From: Methylobacillus rhizosphaerae
GTDB taxonomy: Bacteria > Pseudomonadota > Gammaproteobacteria > Burkholderiales > Methylophilaceae
Length of the DNA: 64,000 bases
Direction of reading: 5' to 3'
Assembly (NCBI RefSeq): GCF_900187985.1
Contig: NZ_FZOA01000009.1
Location: forward strand, 21,186 to 85,185
Shown: positions 1-9,518 of the stretch, piece after piece
Layout of the letters: the number at the start of each line of letters is the position of its first letter
How positions within the stretch are numbered: the first letter of the stretch is position 1
Notes under the pieces: model-generated
The model's database searches: none
Told to the model about the DNA's origin: nothing
The model's input: only the letters and a program-made list of their open reading frames with translations
Program-made: the position numbers and the translations under genes

Positions 1-840
1 GGAGTAATATACCCAGAGTAATAGGGCGATCAGGGAACCTGCGGCACCAAAGCTTGAAGCAACAGCACTGTTTCCCAGATAAATACCGATCAGGTATTTC
101 CCCAACCCGAAGAGGATGGCGGTAAACGCAGCGCCTATCCATACATCCGACCATGGCAGTTTCACGTCAGGCAGCATCTTGAAAATGACGGCGAACATGG
201 AAGTGATCACGCCAAAGCTGACTAATGCTGACACGTGCTTGAAAATGCCGATGGTCGTAATGAAACGGCCCACGAATTCAGCGGCAAACTGCTCCACCAG
301 CGCCAGTCCGGCGTTGACCAATAAGGAGGTCAATAGCAGGAAAGCTAGTGATAGAATGATGCTGAAGGCCAGCAGGCGGGTCTTGACCAATGCACCGAGA
401 GCCTGTTTCTTGTCGCGAGCCTTGATTTTGCTGATTTCCCAGATTTCATCCAGGCTGGCCTTGAGTTCGGCAAATACCGTCGTGGCACCGATGAATAACA
501 AGGAGCCGGCAATCAATGTGGCGATGATGCCGGATTTCGGGTTGTGGGCGCGAGCCAGCATGCTTTGAATGACCTGAGCTCCGCTGTCTCCCACCAGATC
601 GGAAATTTGTGCCACGATTTCCCCGTGAGCTGCACGTTCACCAAGAAAATAGCCGGCAATGGCAATCACCAGTATCAGGATGGGTGTGAGGGAAAACATG
701 GTGTAGAACGCCAACGCAGCCCCTTTGCTGGTGGCACGATGCGAGAACCAGGAAAGGACAGACTGGATGAGTAGCTGGCGCAGGCACTTGAGACGATAGA
801 GTGCGTGCTGGCTCAGGCTGTATAAAAGTTTCGTGATCAA
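1..840 (-). CDS. YihY/BrkB family inner-membrane protein (3' end outside window)
   Basis: The reverse strand is open from a TTG at 838-840 to the window edge, giving 280 codons without a stop. The start is chosen because AAGGAGA lies 6 bases upstream of the TTG. The translation begins MITKLLYSLSQHALYRLK and has several long hydrophobic segments. It carries the family signature GAALAFYTMFSLTPILI near residues 36-52 and the GSLLFIGATTVFAELKASLDEIW block in the middle, both typical of YihY/virulence factor BrkB proteins (once misnamed RNase BN). The family has about six membrane spans and an unsettled function, possibly transport. The visible part is nearly the usual length, so only the C-terminus is missing. 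Family assignment is secure; the role is not. Confidence 0.9.
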   Translation of the reverse strand, partial: MITKLLYSLSQHALYRLKCLRQLLIQSVLSWFSHRATSKGAALAFYTMFSLTPILILVIAIAGYFLGERAAHGEIVAQISDLVGDSGAQVIQSMLARAHNPKSGIIATLIAGSLLFIGATTVFAELKASLDEIWEISKIKARDKKQALGALVKTRLLAFSIILSLAFLLLTSLLVNAGLALVEQFAAEFVGRFITTIGIFKHVSALVSFGVITSMFAVIFKMLPDVKLPWSDVWIGAAFTAILFGLGKYLIGIYLGNSAVASSFGAAGSLIALLLWVYYS

Positions 841-1188
841 AAATGTTCTCCTTATACCTGTTGCATTCGCTGGGCAGTTTTGCGCAGTGAGGAGGCAATG
901 TTGTCAGGTTTTTTGATATTACTGACAGGCAATAGTTATTCTGTGCTGCGTATTCCGAAGATGGAATATTGACTGTATTTATTTAAAGTAATTTATGTGG
1001 TGTTTATTTTAATTTATTGATATAAATGATAATTTGTATTTAATTATTATGGGGTACGACGTTTTGTGGAAAGGGGAACATTATCATTTGCCCATCGACG
1101 GTACGAGAGGCAAATGATAGGGGAAATTGATGCCGGCGTCATGCCTGGGATGGCACGAAGGTAGTATCCAGGGAGTCTGTAAATCAGC
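841..1188. other. Intergenic region with an 11-bp inverted repeat
   Basis: This gap separates the start of the BrkB gene from the end of the quinone oxidoreductase gene, both on the minus strand. Its centre (about 930-1060) is very AT-rich and probably holds the BrkB promoter. TATCATTTGCC at 1082-1092 and its perfect inverse at 1109-1119 form an 11-bp inverted repeat with a 16-base loop. It lies about 70 bases past the stop of the upstream gene and may act as a terminator or protein site, but no T-run follows it on the minus strand. No coding region was recognised. Confidence 0.5.
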
Positions 1189-2208
1189 CTAGAATCTTTC
1201 CAGTACAATCTTACCGATGGTCTGACCGGATTCAATCCGGGCATGTGCTTCCCTGACATTGGCGGCATTGATGGGGGAGAGTGTCTGGTTTAGCGTCGTT
1301 TTCAGGATGCCCAGGTCGATCAGTTCGGCAACCTGGTTCAGCAGGTGATGCTGCTGGATCATGTCATCAGTCTTGAACATGGCACGAGTGAACATCGTCT
1401 CCCAGCAGAAACGCGCACTTTTCTGCTTGAGCGGGGCAATATCCACAGGCCTGGTGGATTCCACGATGCTGCAGATGGAACCTTGGGGCGCGACCAACTG
1501 CACGGCGGCAGGAGCATGCTGGTCGGTATTGTTGAGTATCAGGACATAATCCACAAACTCAAATCCCAATGCATGAACCTGGCTCACTAGATCCTGATGA
1601 TGGTTGACCACGGCATGCGCGCCGAACTCATGGCACCAGGCGGCGGATTCCGGACGGGAAGCGGTGGCGATGATGCGCAATTCCGCGACTTTGGCTGCCA
1701 GCTGAATCGCCATCGAACCAACCCCACCTGCGCCACCAATGATCAGGATGCTCTTGCGGCGCTGCTTGCGCGGCGGCATTTCCACGCCCATACGTTCGAA
1801 CAAGGCTTCCCATGCTGTAATAGTGGTCAACGGCAGGGCAGCTGCCGCTGCCGGGCTAAGTGATTGCGGTTTGCGGCCCACAATACGTTCATCCACTATC
1901 TGGAACTCGCTGTTGCAGCCCTGACGGGTAATATCTCCCGCGTAATACACAGGGTCGCCGACCTGGAACAGCGAGACCTCGCTGCCTATGCCGACGACTG
2001 TGCCTGCAGCATCCCAGCCCAGGATACGTGGTTCAGGCTCGATTTTGTCTTTGGGTGCGCGTACCTTGGTATCGACCGGATTAACCGCAATGGCTTCCAC
2101 TCTGACCAGTAGATCCCGTGGCCCAGGTGTCGGTGTCGGTAATGTCATGTCCTGCAGGGATTCAGGGTGATAGGTTGGCAAATAGCGCGTCAGTGCAACA
2201 GCTTTCAC
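1189..2208 (-). CDS. Zinc-type alcohol dehydrogenase-like / NADPH:quinone oxidoreductase
   Basis: This 339-residue protein belongs to the medium-chain dehydrogenase/reductase superfamily. It starts MKAVALTRYLP and has the GroES-like domain (NPVDTKVR, GWDAAGTVVGIG, VGDPVYYAG) in the first 120 residues. The Rossmann nucleotide-binding motif GGAGGVGSMAIQL is at about 158-170. The cysteine and histidine ligands of the structural and catalytic zinc of true alcohol dehydrogenases are not evident, which fits the zinc-free quinone-reductase-like branch. Such enzymes reduce quinones or activated alkenes with NADPH in the cytosol; the substrate cannot be told. The gene stands alone, transcribed away from hrpA. 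Family call is firm, substrate unknown. Confidence 0.9.
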   Translation of the reverse strand: MKAVALTRYLPTYHPESLQDMTLPTPTPGPRDLLVRVEAIAVNPVDTKVRAPKDKIEPEPRILGWDAAGTVVGIGSEVSLFQVGDPVYYAGDITRQGCNSEFQIVDERIVGRKPQSLSPAAAAALPLTTITAWEALFERMGVEMPPRKQRRKSILIIGGAGGVGSMAIQLAAKVAELRIIATASRPESAAWCHEFGAHAVVNHHQDLVSQVHALGFEFVDYVLILNNTDQHAPAAVQLVAPQGSICSIVESTRPVDIAPLKQKSARFCWETMFTRAMFKTDDMIQQHHLLNQVAELIDLGILKTTLNQTLSPINAANVREAHARIESGQTIGKIVLERF

Positions 2209-2651
2209 AACAATGATCCTTACAGTTTGGGATGCTGGCTATTCTAGCAATGTGCCCTGCAATGGCAAAGACGCAAGAGTAAAGACTTGCCAGATACTGT
2301 CAGTCATGCCCGGCATGACTTGGTCGCCCTCACCGGCAACAACTTAATATTTCTTTGTCGTGGCGCTGAGGAGGGGTAAAGGTGAGGTTGTCGCTATAGT
2401 TGGTGAGATAGATTTCCTGGTCGGTGTTGTTATCATGTCGCCGCATATTGTTCTCCCTGGGATGGCTGCGTGATAAGTAGTCGTTGAGTATTGCCATGCT
2501 GTAACTTTCATCTGCATGGAAGTGCTGTGATAACAGGAATCCAATAGAAACTACGAGCATGGATAAAGTAAATTTTATGTAAGTTTGTCAATTAGCAAGT
2601 CGCCTAGGCTGAAAGCCTGATAGGCAGCCGTGCTAAAATCTGTTCCTATCT
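2209..2651. other. Divergent intergenic region between the oxidoreductase gene and hrpA
   Basis: The region lies between two divergent genes and must hold both promoters. AGTCATGC at 2302-2309 and GCATGACT at 2313-2320 flank CCG, giving a near-perfect 19-bp palindrome about 95 bases upstream of the oxidoreductase start. It could be an operator or a small hairpin. A 76-codon reading frame on the minus strand (2330-2560) has a hydrophobic N-terminus but no ribosome-binding site and no recognisable family. It is not called as a gene. Confidence 0.45.
2631..2639 (+). promoter_or_regulatory. Putative extended -10 promoter of hrpA
   Basis: TGCTAAAAT at 2631-2639 fits an extended -10 element (TG, one base, TAnnnT). 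Transcription would then start near 2646, only about six bases before the ATG at 2652. No Shine-Dalgarno sequence is visible before that ATG, so the hrpA message may be nearly leaderless. This rests on sequence match only. Confidence 0.4.
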
Positions 2652-5600
2652 ATGAATACAGTCCAGAATACCGCTTCCCCCGTTTCCGAACGCCAGATGC
2701 TGCAACGATTGCAGGCGCAACTTCCCGAATGCATGTTGCAGGATCAGTTCAATTTCAAGCGCCGTCTTCAGCAACTGGATGCGCTGATTCGGCAGGACAA
2801 GCCCGTTGACCAATCCCTGGCAGAGTTGACAGTAAAGATTCAAGCTTCCATCCAGCGGCGCCAGACGCGGCTGGCGCAATTGCCCAGGCCGGAATATCCC
2901 GCCGAGCTGCCGGTCAGCAACCGTAAGGATGAAATTGCCGAGACGATACGCAAGCATCAAGTGGTGATCGTAAGCGGAGAAACGGGCTCCGGCAAGACCA
3001 CCCAGTTGCCCAAGATTTGCCTGGAGCTGGGACGCGGTGTGGCTGGCATGATAGGTCACACTCAGCCGCGGCGGATTGCCGCGCGCTCCGTTGCTTCACG
3101 CATTGCACAGGAGCTGAAATCGCCGCTGGGCGAAGCTGTGGGGTATCAGGTCCGCTTCAACGAGCGAGTATCGGCGACCAGCTACATCAAGCTGATGACG
3201 GACGGCATCTTGCTCGCGGAAACGCAGGGCGACCGTTTCCTCAACGCCTATGACACCATCATCATCGACGAGGCGCACGAACGCAGCCTGAATATTGATT
3301 TCCTGCTAGGCTATCTCAAGCAGCTGTTGCCGCGCCGCCCTGACCTCAAGGTGATCGTGACGTCGGCAACGATCGATGCTGAGCGTTTTTCAAAGCATTT
3401 CAACGATGCGCCCGTGATCGAAGTGTCGGGTCGCACCTATCCGGTGGAAATCCGTTACCGGCCACTGGGCAGCCGGCGCATGGTGATCGCGCAGCCTGCA
3501 CCAGTTGCCGTGCCTGCCAAGCCAGCGCCTGCCGCGGTACGGGAAGAGGTGCCACAAGAGGATATCATTGACATCGGTGTCAGGCGCAAGGCTGGCAATA
3601 TCGACCCTTCCATCCGCAAATGGCTGGACGACGACGAGGAGGATGTGGAGCTGCTGGGGCAGGATGTCATGGGCGTGCAGCGCAAGCCACGCGAGGAGGT
3701 CAAGTGGCTGGAGGAAGATGACGCCGAAGAGGAGATGGAGGAGGCGATCCTTGATTCCGTCGAACAGCTTTCCCGGCTTGGCGGTGGCGATATCCTGGTG
3801 TTCCTGCCGGGCGAGCGTGAGATTCGTGACACCGCGGATTATCTCAATAAGCACTTGCGCCATGTCGAGATATTGCCTCTGTTCGCGCGTCTGTCGATAG
3901 AGGATCAGCAGAAAGTATTCCGCTCCAGCGGCGGGCGGCGCGTGGTGCTGGCGACCAATGTCGCCGAGACTTCGCTCACCGTGCCGGGTATCAAATACGT
4001 CATCGATACCGGTTTGGCGCGGGTCAATCGTTATAGCGCGCGCGCCAAGGTCGAGCAACTGCAAGTGGAGAAAATCTCCCAGGCGGCGGCACGCCAGCGT
4101 GCGGGCCGTTGCGGGCGGGTGTCCAACGGTATCTGCATCCGGTTATATGACGAGGCGGATTTCAACAACCGTCCCGAGTTCACAGACCCGGAAATCCTGC
4201 GTTCCTCGCTGGCTGCCGTCATCCTGCGCATGGCCGCACTTAGGCTGGGCAACGTGCAGGAATTCCCGTTCATTGAGGCGCCAAGCTCGCGCTATATCGC
4301 TGACGGTTACCAGCTGTTGCAGGAGCTGGGCGCGGTGGATGCGGCGCAGAACATTACCGACACTGGCAGACAATTGGCGCGGCTGCCGCTGGATCCGCGT
4401 GTCTCGCGCATGATTTTGGAAGGCAAGAAGCAAGGCTGTGCGCGGGAAATCCTCATCATCGCTAGTGCTCTGGCGATTCAGGACCCACGTGAGCGACCAA
4501 TGGACAAGCGCGAGGCGGCCGATCAGGCGCATGCCAAGTTCAAGGTCGAGCATTCCGATTTCCTTGGATTCATCAAGATCTGGGAGTGGTACGAGGACGC
4601 GTTCAAGACCAAGAAGTCGAACAAGGATCTGCTCAACAAGTGCCACAGCAATTTCCTTTCCTTCCTGCGGCTCAAGGAATGGCGCGAACTTTACCAGCAA
4701 CTACGCGAAATTGCCGAGGAGCTGGAACTCAAGCTCAACCAGGAGCCTGCTTCCTACGAACAGATACACCGGGCCTTGCTGGCAGGCTTGCTGGGCAATA
4801 TCGGCTTCAAGGATGGCGAGGCGGACAATTATCTCGGCGCACGCGGCATCCGCTTCCATGTTGCACCTGGCTCCACCTTGAAAAAGGCGCGGCCCAAATG
4901 GGTGATGGCGGCGGAGCTGATGGAAACCACCAAGCTCTATGCACGTTGCGTTGCGAAAATAGAGCCGGACTGGATAGAGCCACTGGCGCGAAGCCTGACA
5001 CAGAGCCATTACAGCGACCCGCGTTGGGATCGCAAGCCCGCGCAAGTCGTGGCCTGGGAAAGGGTGAGCCTGTATGGCCTTACCGTCGTGCCGCGCCGGC
5101 GCGTGCATTACGGCCCGATCGATCCCAAGGAGTCGCGCGAAATTTTCATCCGTGAGGCGCTGGCGAACATGGAGTTCGATACCCGTGCTCCGTTCTTCGC
5201 CGCCAATCGCCGCCTGATTGCGGAGATCGAGGAGCTGGAGCACAAGGCGCGCCGCCAGGATGTGTTGGTGGACGAGCATACGCTGTTTGCGTTCTATGAT
5301 GGCGTAATACCGGCTGGTATCGTCAATGGCGCGGGTTTCGAGAAATGGCGCGCGGATGCGGAAAAGGACAACCCTAAGCTGTTGTACCTTACGCGCGAGC
5401 ACCTGATGCGCCACGGTGCGGCGGGCGTCACCGAGGTGCAGTTCCCGGAGAGCCTGGAGCTGGACGGCGTCAAGCTGCCGCTCAAGTACCGTTTCGAGCC
5501 TGGGCATCCATTGGATGGCGTGACGGTGACCGTGCCATTGGCCTTGCTCAACCAGCTCAACCCGGTCGAGGCGGAATGGCTGGTGCCGGGGATGATACGT

Positions 5601-6800
5601 GAGAAGGTCACGGCGCTGATCAAGGCGCTGCCCAAAACCTTGCGCCGTGTCTGCGTGCCAGTGCCGGATTTCGTGACCGGTTTCCTGGAAACGGCAGCCA
5701 ATACAAAAGAGCCTTTATTGCCTGCCTTGGCCAATTATATCCAGCAGCGCACCAGCTTGAAGCTCAGTGTCAATGAATGGCAGGCCGATACGTTGGATGT
5801 GCATCTTTACATGAATTTCCGCGTGGTTGACGAGAAAAACCGCGAGCTTGGCAGCGGACGTGACTGGCATGCGCTCAAGGCGCAACTCGGCCAGGCGGCG
5901 CAACTGACCTTCCGCAGTAGTTCGCCCGGCATTGAGAAATCCGGACTCAAGCAATGGGATTTCGGCGACTTGCCGCCGACTTTGAGTTTTAGCCGCGATG
6001 GACACCAGCTGACCGGTTATCCGGCATTGGAGGACAACAAGGACAGCGTTGCCATCAAGCTATTTGATACGGGGCTGGCCGCACAACAATCGCACCGGGC
6101 CGGGGTGTGTCGTTTGATGCGCTTTGAGCTCAAGGAACAGATGAAGCAGCTGGAAAAAGGCCTTCCCGGTTTCAACCAATATGCCTTGCAGCTGCGCAAT
6201 ATCATGAACCCGGACGAGTTGCGCGAGGACATGTTGGTTGCCATCAGCGATCGGGCGTTCATCGGTGATGATGAGTCGCCGCGTAGCAATCAGGATTTCA
6301 TGGCACTGAAGTCGCGCGCACGTACCCGATTGCCAGCGGTGGTAGAGGGCGCAGGCCGTCTGGCGACAGCCATAGCGGCGGAGTATACGCAACTCACACA
6401 AAAGTTGAACGCCGTTCCTGCCAGCCTGTCCAGAATCAAGAAGGAAGTGGAAACCCAGCTTGCGCGGTTACTGCCCAAGCGATTTTTCAGCGCAACGCCG
6501 TGGGAGACCCTGCAGCACTTGCCGCGCTATATCAAGGCTATGCGCTTGCGGCTGGAAAAATATCCTGGCAGCGTGGATCGCGATACCCGCAGTGGGCAGG
6601 TTGTGCAGCAGATATGGGAACGCTGGGAGTCTCGCGTGTTGGCATTGCGCAAGGCCAGCCATGAAGTGCCGCCAGCCTTGCTGGACTATCGCTGGCTGAT
6701 TGAGGAGTTGAGGGTTTCCCTGTTTGCCCAGGAATTGAAGACGCCGTTCCCGGTGTCGGCCAAGCGGCTGGATAAGGCTTGGGAGGATTTGGTACGGTAA
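2652..6800 (+). CDS. hrpA: ATP-dependent RNA helicase HrpA (DEAH box)
   Basis: The 1382-residue protein is a DEAH/RHA-type RNA helicase. Walker A (GETGSGKTTQ) is at about residues 109-118, DEAH near 206, the SAT motif follows at TSATIDAERF, and motif VI is QRAGRCGR. The long C-terminal part matches the HrpA-specific helicase-associated and DUF3418 regions. In Escherichia coli HrpA resolves stalled or collided ribosomes. The protein is longer than the roughly 1300 residues of E. coli HrpA. The extra length is largely a Pro/Ala-rich then strongly acidic insertion (about residues 278-370) between the two RecA-like domains, with runs such as DDDEED and EEDDAEEEMEEA. It stands alone after a divergent promoter region. 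Confidence 0.97.
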   Translation: MNTVQNTASPVSERQMLQRLQAQLPECMLQDQFNFKRRLQQLDALIRQDKPVDQSLAELTVKIQASIQRRQTRLAQLPRPEYPAELPVSNRKDEIAETIRKHQVVIVSGETGSGKTTQLPKICLELGRGVAGMIGHTQPRRIAARSVASRIAQELKSPLGEAVGYQVRFNERVSATSYIKLMTDGILLAETQGDRFLNAYDTIIIDEAHERSLNIDFLLGYLKQLLPRRPDLKVIVTSATIDAERFSKHFNDAPVIEVSGRTYPVEIRYRPLGSRRMVIAQPAPVAVPAKPAPAAVREEVPQEDIIDIGVRRKAGNIDPSIRKWLDDDEEDVELLGQDVMGVQRKPREEVKWLEEDDAEEEMEEAILDSVEQLSRLGGGDILVFLPGEREIRDTADYLNKHLRHVEILPLFARLSIEDQQKVFRSSGGRRVVLATNVAETSLTVPGIKYVIDTGLARVNRYSARAKVEQLQVEKISQAAARQRAGRCGRVSNGICIRLYDEADFNNRPEFTDPEILRSSLAAVILRMAALRLGNVQEFPFIEAPSSRYIADGYQLLQELGAVDAAQNITDTGRQLARLPLDPRVSRMILEGKKQGCAREILIIASALAIQDPRERPMDKREAADQAHAKFKVEHSDFLGFIKIWEWYEDAFKTKKSNKDLLNKCHSNFLSFLRLKEWRELYQQLREIAEELELKLNQEPASYEQIHRALLAGLLGNIGFKDGEADNYLGARGIRFHVAPGSTLKKARPKWVMAAELMETTKLYARCVAKIEPDWIEPLARSLTQSHYSDPRWDRKPAQVVAWERVSLYGLTVVPRRRVHYGPIDPKESREIFIREALANMEFDTRAPFFAANRRLIAEIEELEHKARRQDVLVDEHTLFAFYDGVIPAGIVNGAGFEKWRADAEKDNPKLLYLTREHLMRHGAAGVTEVQFPESLELDGVKLPLKYRFEPGHPLDGVTVTVPLALLNQLNPVEAEWLVPGMIREKVTALIKALPKTLRRVCVPVPDFVTGFLETAANTKEPLLPALANYIQQRTSLKLSVNEWQADTLDVHLYMNFRVVDEKNRELGSGRDWHALKAQLGQAAQLTFRSSSPGIEKSGLKQWDFGDLPPTLSFSRDGHQLTGYPALEDNKDSVAIKLFDTGLAAQQSHRAGVCRLMRFELKEQMKQLEKGLPGFNQYALQLRNIMNPDELREDMLVAISDRAFIGDDESPRSNQDFMALKSRARTRLPAVVEGAGRLATAIAAEYTQLTQKLNAVPASLSRIKKEVETQLARLLPKRFFSATPWETLQHLPRYIKAMRLRLEKYPGSVDRDTRSGQVVQQIWERWESRVLALRKASHEVPPALLDYRWLIEELRVSLFAQELKTPFPVSAKRLDKAWEDLVR

Positions 6801-7172
6801 TCAAGGAGGGTGTTACCTGCTTGTTGCCCCGGCCTCCGCGCTGAGGTCTTGTCGTGATGCTGTCATGTCACCAGGCGGATGGTGGATGGTTTGGCGGAGG
6901 TATTGAAGACTCGGGTATATGCCTGCATTGCTCGCTTTTAATGGGAACTGGCTGAACTCGCTGTGCTCAGACAGATAGCAGTCCTTAATCCATTAAAAGC
7001 TGTGCTAATCGGCGCAGCCAGAGGGGAGGAAAATCAGCGGAGATTTGGCACTGCTTTGCTTGCTCTTGGTTTTGTCGCGGACAAGTCTTCCCGCTGGTTG
7101 ATTTTCGGGCATACTCGTAGGTTGTGTGTGATCTGCCTTGTGCTGGTTGCTTCAATATATAAGGAGAATGTG
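6801..7172. other. Intergenic/leader region upstream of the lytic transglycosylase
   Basis: No family-matching coding sequence was seen here. The frame of the next gene stays open back to 6963, but that part shows no signal peptide or homology and lies upstream of the real ribosome-binding site. GCTTTTAATGG at 6934-6944 and its exact inverse at 6990-7000 form an 11-bp inverted repeat 45 bases apart, which could close a structured leader or small RNA. The function is unknown. Confidence 0.4.
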
Positions 7173-8429
7173 GTGTTGAGATTGCGTCAGGTGGTGGCTG
7201 CGTTGCTGGTGGCGGGAGGGATGGTGAGTCCTTTGTCCCAGGCAGCGGAACAGGGTTTTGAAGCCTGGCTGTCGGATTTCAACCGCGAGGCGCAGGCACA
7301 GGGTATTTCGGCTGCAAGCCTGCAGGCTGCATTTGCCAATGCGTATCCGCTCGAGCGTGTCGTCGAGTTGGATCAGTCCCAGCCTGAATTCATTCAAACC
7401 TTCATGGCATATTTGGGCAAGCGGGTTACTTCGCGTCAGGTTGAACGTGGGCAGGCGCTGCTGCAGGAGCATCGTGAATTGCTGCAGCGAGTGGAACAGA
7501 AATATGGCGTGCCCCCTGCAGTACTCATGGCATTCTGGGGGCTGGAAACCAACTACGGACAGATATTGGGGAATTTTTCCACGCCGCGGGCGCTGGCAAC
7601 GCTGGCTTATGAAGGGCGTCGCCATGTCTTTTTCCGCAACCAGCTGCTGGATGCCTTGCGTATTCTGGATGCAGGCCATGTTGCGCCTGCGGATATGACC
7701 GGCTCATGGGCCGGGGCCATGGGGCATATGCAGTTCATGCCGTCCACATTCCTGGCATACGCGGAGGACGGTGATGGGGATGGCAAGATCAATGTCTGGA
7801 AATCCATTCCTGATGCCATGTATTCTGCGGGACATTATCTGCAATCCGTAGGCTGGCAGCGAAATGAGCCGATTGCCGTGGAGGTCAGCCTGCCTGAAGG
7901 ATTTGCCTGGCAGCAGGCAGGGGCCAGCCAGAAGCGTAGTATTGGACAATGGCAGTCAATGGGCGTCCGGGCGGCAAGCCAGGGAACATTGCCAGCAGCG
8001 GACCGCGATGCCGCGATTATCTTGCCTCAGGGCTGGCGCGGTCCGGCTTTTATGGTATTTGATAATTTCCAGGTGGTGATGCACTGGAATCGTTCCACCA
8101 ACTATGCGCTGACAGTGGCGCATCTTGCCAACCGTTTTCTCGGTACTCCGGCCTTGCGTGCTTCCACGTCTGCTGAGCAGGAGCCCATCAGCATGGAGGC
8201 GATCAAGCGCTTGCAGCAGCAGTTGACGGAGCAGGGCTTTGATACTGGAGGTTATGATGGTTTGCCTGGAACCAGAACGCAGAATGCGATTCGTGGATAC
8301 CAACTGGCTCATGATTTGCCGGCAGATGGCTATGCATCGCCAGAACTGATATTGCATGTGGCAAAAAGCCAGGCTGCGCAACATGCAGATACTGAACTGA
8401 TTCCGGGCTTCCCGGGAACGCAACCATAA
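7173..8429 (+). CDS. Lytic murein transglycosylase, MltB/SLT_2 family, with peptidoglycan-binding domain
   Basis: The start is set at the GTG at 7173 because AAGGAG at 7161-7166 sits 6 bases upstream; an adjacent GTG (7170) and TTG (7176) are alternatives. The 418-residue protein begins with a Sec signal peptide ending near SPLSQA. The MltB-type catalytic domain follows, with the catalytic glutamate in FWGLETNYGQ (about E125) and the family blocks GSWAGAMGHMQFMPST and DGDGDGKINVW. A peptidoglycan-binding domain (about 340-395, with GYDGLPGTRTQNAI) ends the protein. Such enzymes cleave the glycan strand between MurNAc and GlcNAc to 1,6-anhydro products in the periplasm. No lipobox is present, so it is probably soluble. 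Confidence 0.93.
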   Translation: MLRLRQVVAALLVAGGMVSPLSQAAEQGFEAWLSDFNREAQAQGISAASLQAAFANAYPLERVVELDQSQPEFIQTFMAYLGKRVTSRQVERGQALLQEHRELLQRVEQKYGVPPAVLMAFWGLETNYGQILGNFSTPRALATLAYEGRRHVFFRNQLLDALRILDAGHVAPADMTGSWAGAMGHMQFMPSTFLAYAEDGDGDGKINVWKSIPDAMYSAGHYLQSVGWQRNEPIAVEVSLPEGFAWQQAGASQKRSIGQWQSMGVRAASQGTLPAADRDAAIILPQGWRGPAFMVFDNFQVVMHWNRSTNYALTVAHLANRFLGTPALRASTSAEQEPISMEAIKRLQQQLTEQGFDTGGYDGLPGTRTQNAIRGYQLAHDLPADGYASPELILHVAKSQAAQHADTELIPGFPGTQP

Positions 8430-8468
8430 GCACGAATATCGCGAATTTATCATTGAGAGGAGATGCAC

Positions 8469-9485
8469 ATGAATCAGGAACGCAAGTTGCGCTGGGGTAT
8501 ATTGGGGGCTGCCAGGGTCAATGAACGCCTCTTGCCTGCAATTGTCGAGGCACCGAATTCGGAACTGGTGGCGATTGCGAGCCGCCGTGCAGGCGCTGCG
8601 GCAGCTACCCTGAAGAAGCACGCACCTCAGCTGGCTGGTGGAGTTGAGTGCTATGACGATCTTGACGCCTTGCTCAATGACACGCGCGTCGAGGCCGTAT
8701 ATCTGCCGATGTCCAATCATGAGCATACTGAATGGGCGCTGAAGGCGATAGAAAAAGGCAAGCATGCGCTGATCGAGAAGCCTTTGGCGCTGACAGTGGC
8801 GGATGTGGATGCCATTGCCAATTCGGCCAGCCAGCATGGTGTCACTGTCATGGAAGGGTTTATGTACGCCTTCCACCCGCAATTCGCACGCGTGCAAGAA
8901 CTGCTGCGTTCTGGAATCATTGGCGAAGTGAAGTTTGCGCGTGCCAGTTACTCCTTCATCATGAAACCCGCTCGGCTCTATCGTCTGGAAAAGGATGTGG
9001 ATCATGGCGGCGGCGCCATGTGGGATATTGGGCCTTATGCCATCCATTCGCTGCGCAGCTGCTTTGGCACCGAGCCACTCAGCGTGACAGCACTTGCCAA
9101 ATACACCGAAAGCGGTGCTGATGTTGCCACCAGCGGCGTATTCGATTTTGGCGACGGCAGGCATGGACATTTTGATATCAGCTTTGAATGCTCGCGCCGT
9201 TCCGAATACCAGGTGACAGGCAGCAAGGGTGGATTGAAATGCCATACCGTCTGGCAGCAGGCGGGCGATGTGCCGGTGATCAGTTGGTGGACAGAGGATG
9301 GCAGGTTCTGGGAAGAGCGCTTGCCAGTCAGCAACCATTTCAATCGCGAGATCGAGCATTTCAGCGATTGTGTGCTCAACGGCAAATCACCATTCCTGAG
9401 CCTGGAGGATGCACGCGGCAACTGCAAGGCAATTGTGGCTGCCATGCAGTCGGCTGCTGCAGGTCAGCGTATCAATCTTATCTGA
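8469..9485 (+). CDS. Gfo/Idh/MocA family NAD(P)-dependent oxidoreductase
   Basis: The ATG at 8469 is preferred to the one at 8463, because AGGAG at 8458-8462 gives a normal 6-base spacing only for the former. The 338-residue protein has the N-terminal Rossmann fold (WGILGAARVN), the family EKP motif in HALIEKPLAL, and the C-terminal block DHGGGAMWDIGPYAIHSLR. These enzymes oxidise or reduce sugars, inositols or related compounds, or trans-dihydrodiols, with NAD(P). The substrate cannot be inferred. The gene is monocistronic and followed by a decayed transporter gene on the other strand. Confidence 0.92.
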   Translation: MNQERKLRWGILGAARVNERLLPAIVEAPNSELVAIASRRAGAAAATLKKHAPQLAGGVECYDDLDALLNDTRVEAVYLPMSNHEHTEWALKAIEKGKHALIEKPLALTVADVDAIANSASQHGVTVMEGFMYAFHPQFARVQELLRSGIIGEVKFARASYSFIMKPARLYRLEKDVDHGGGAMWDIGPYAIHSLRSCFGTEPLSVTALAKYTESGADVATSGVFDFGDGRHGHFDISFECSRRSEYQVTGSKGGLKCHTVWQQAGDVPVISWWTEDGRFWEERLPVSNHFNREIEHFSDCVLNGKSPFLSLEDARGNCKAIVAAMQSAAAGQRINLI

Positions 9486-9518
9486 GCCAATCCGGGCTGG
9501 ATATCCAGCCCGGTATTG

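Noticed and set aside
2330..2560. 76-codon minus-strand frame with hydrophobic N-terminus between the oxidoreductase gene and hrpA
   Set aside because: No ribosome-binding site, no recognisable family, and it occupies a divergent promoter region.
3390..4064. Long minus-strand frames opposite hrpA
   Set aside because: They are antisense shadows of a high-GC helicase gene and encode no recognisable protein.
6963..7172. Upstream extension of the lytic transglycosylase frame
   Set aside because: The extension precedes a clear AAGGAG-GTG start that is directly followed by a signal peptide; the extra residues show no family similarity.
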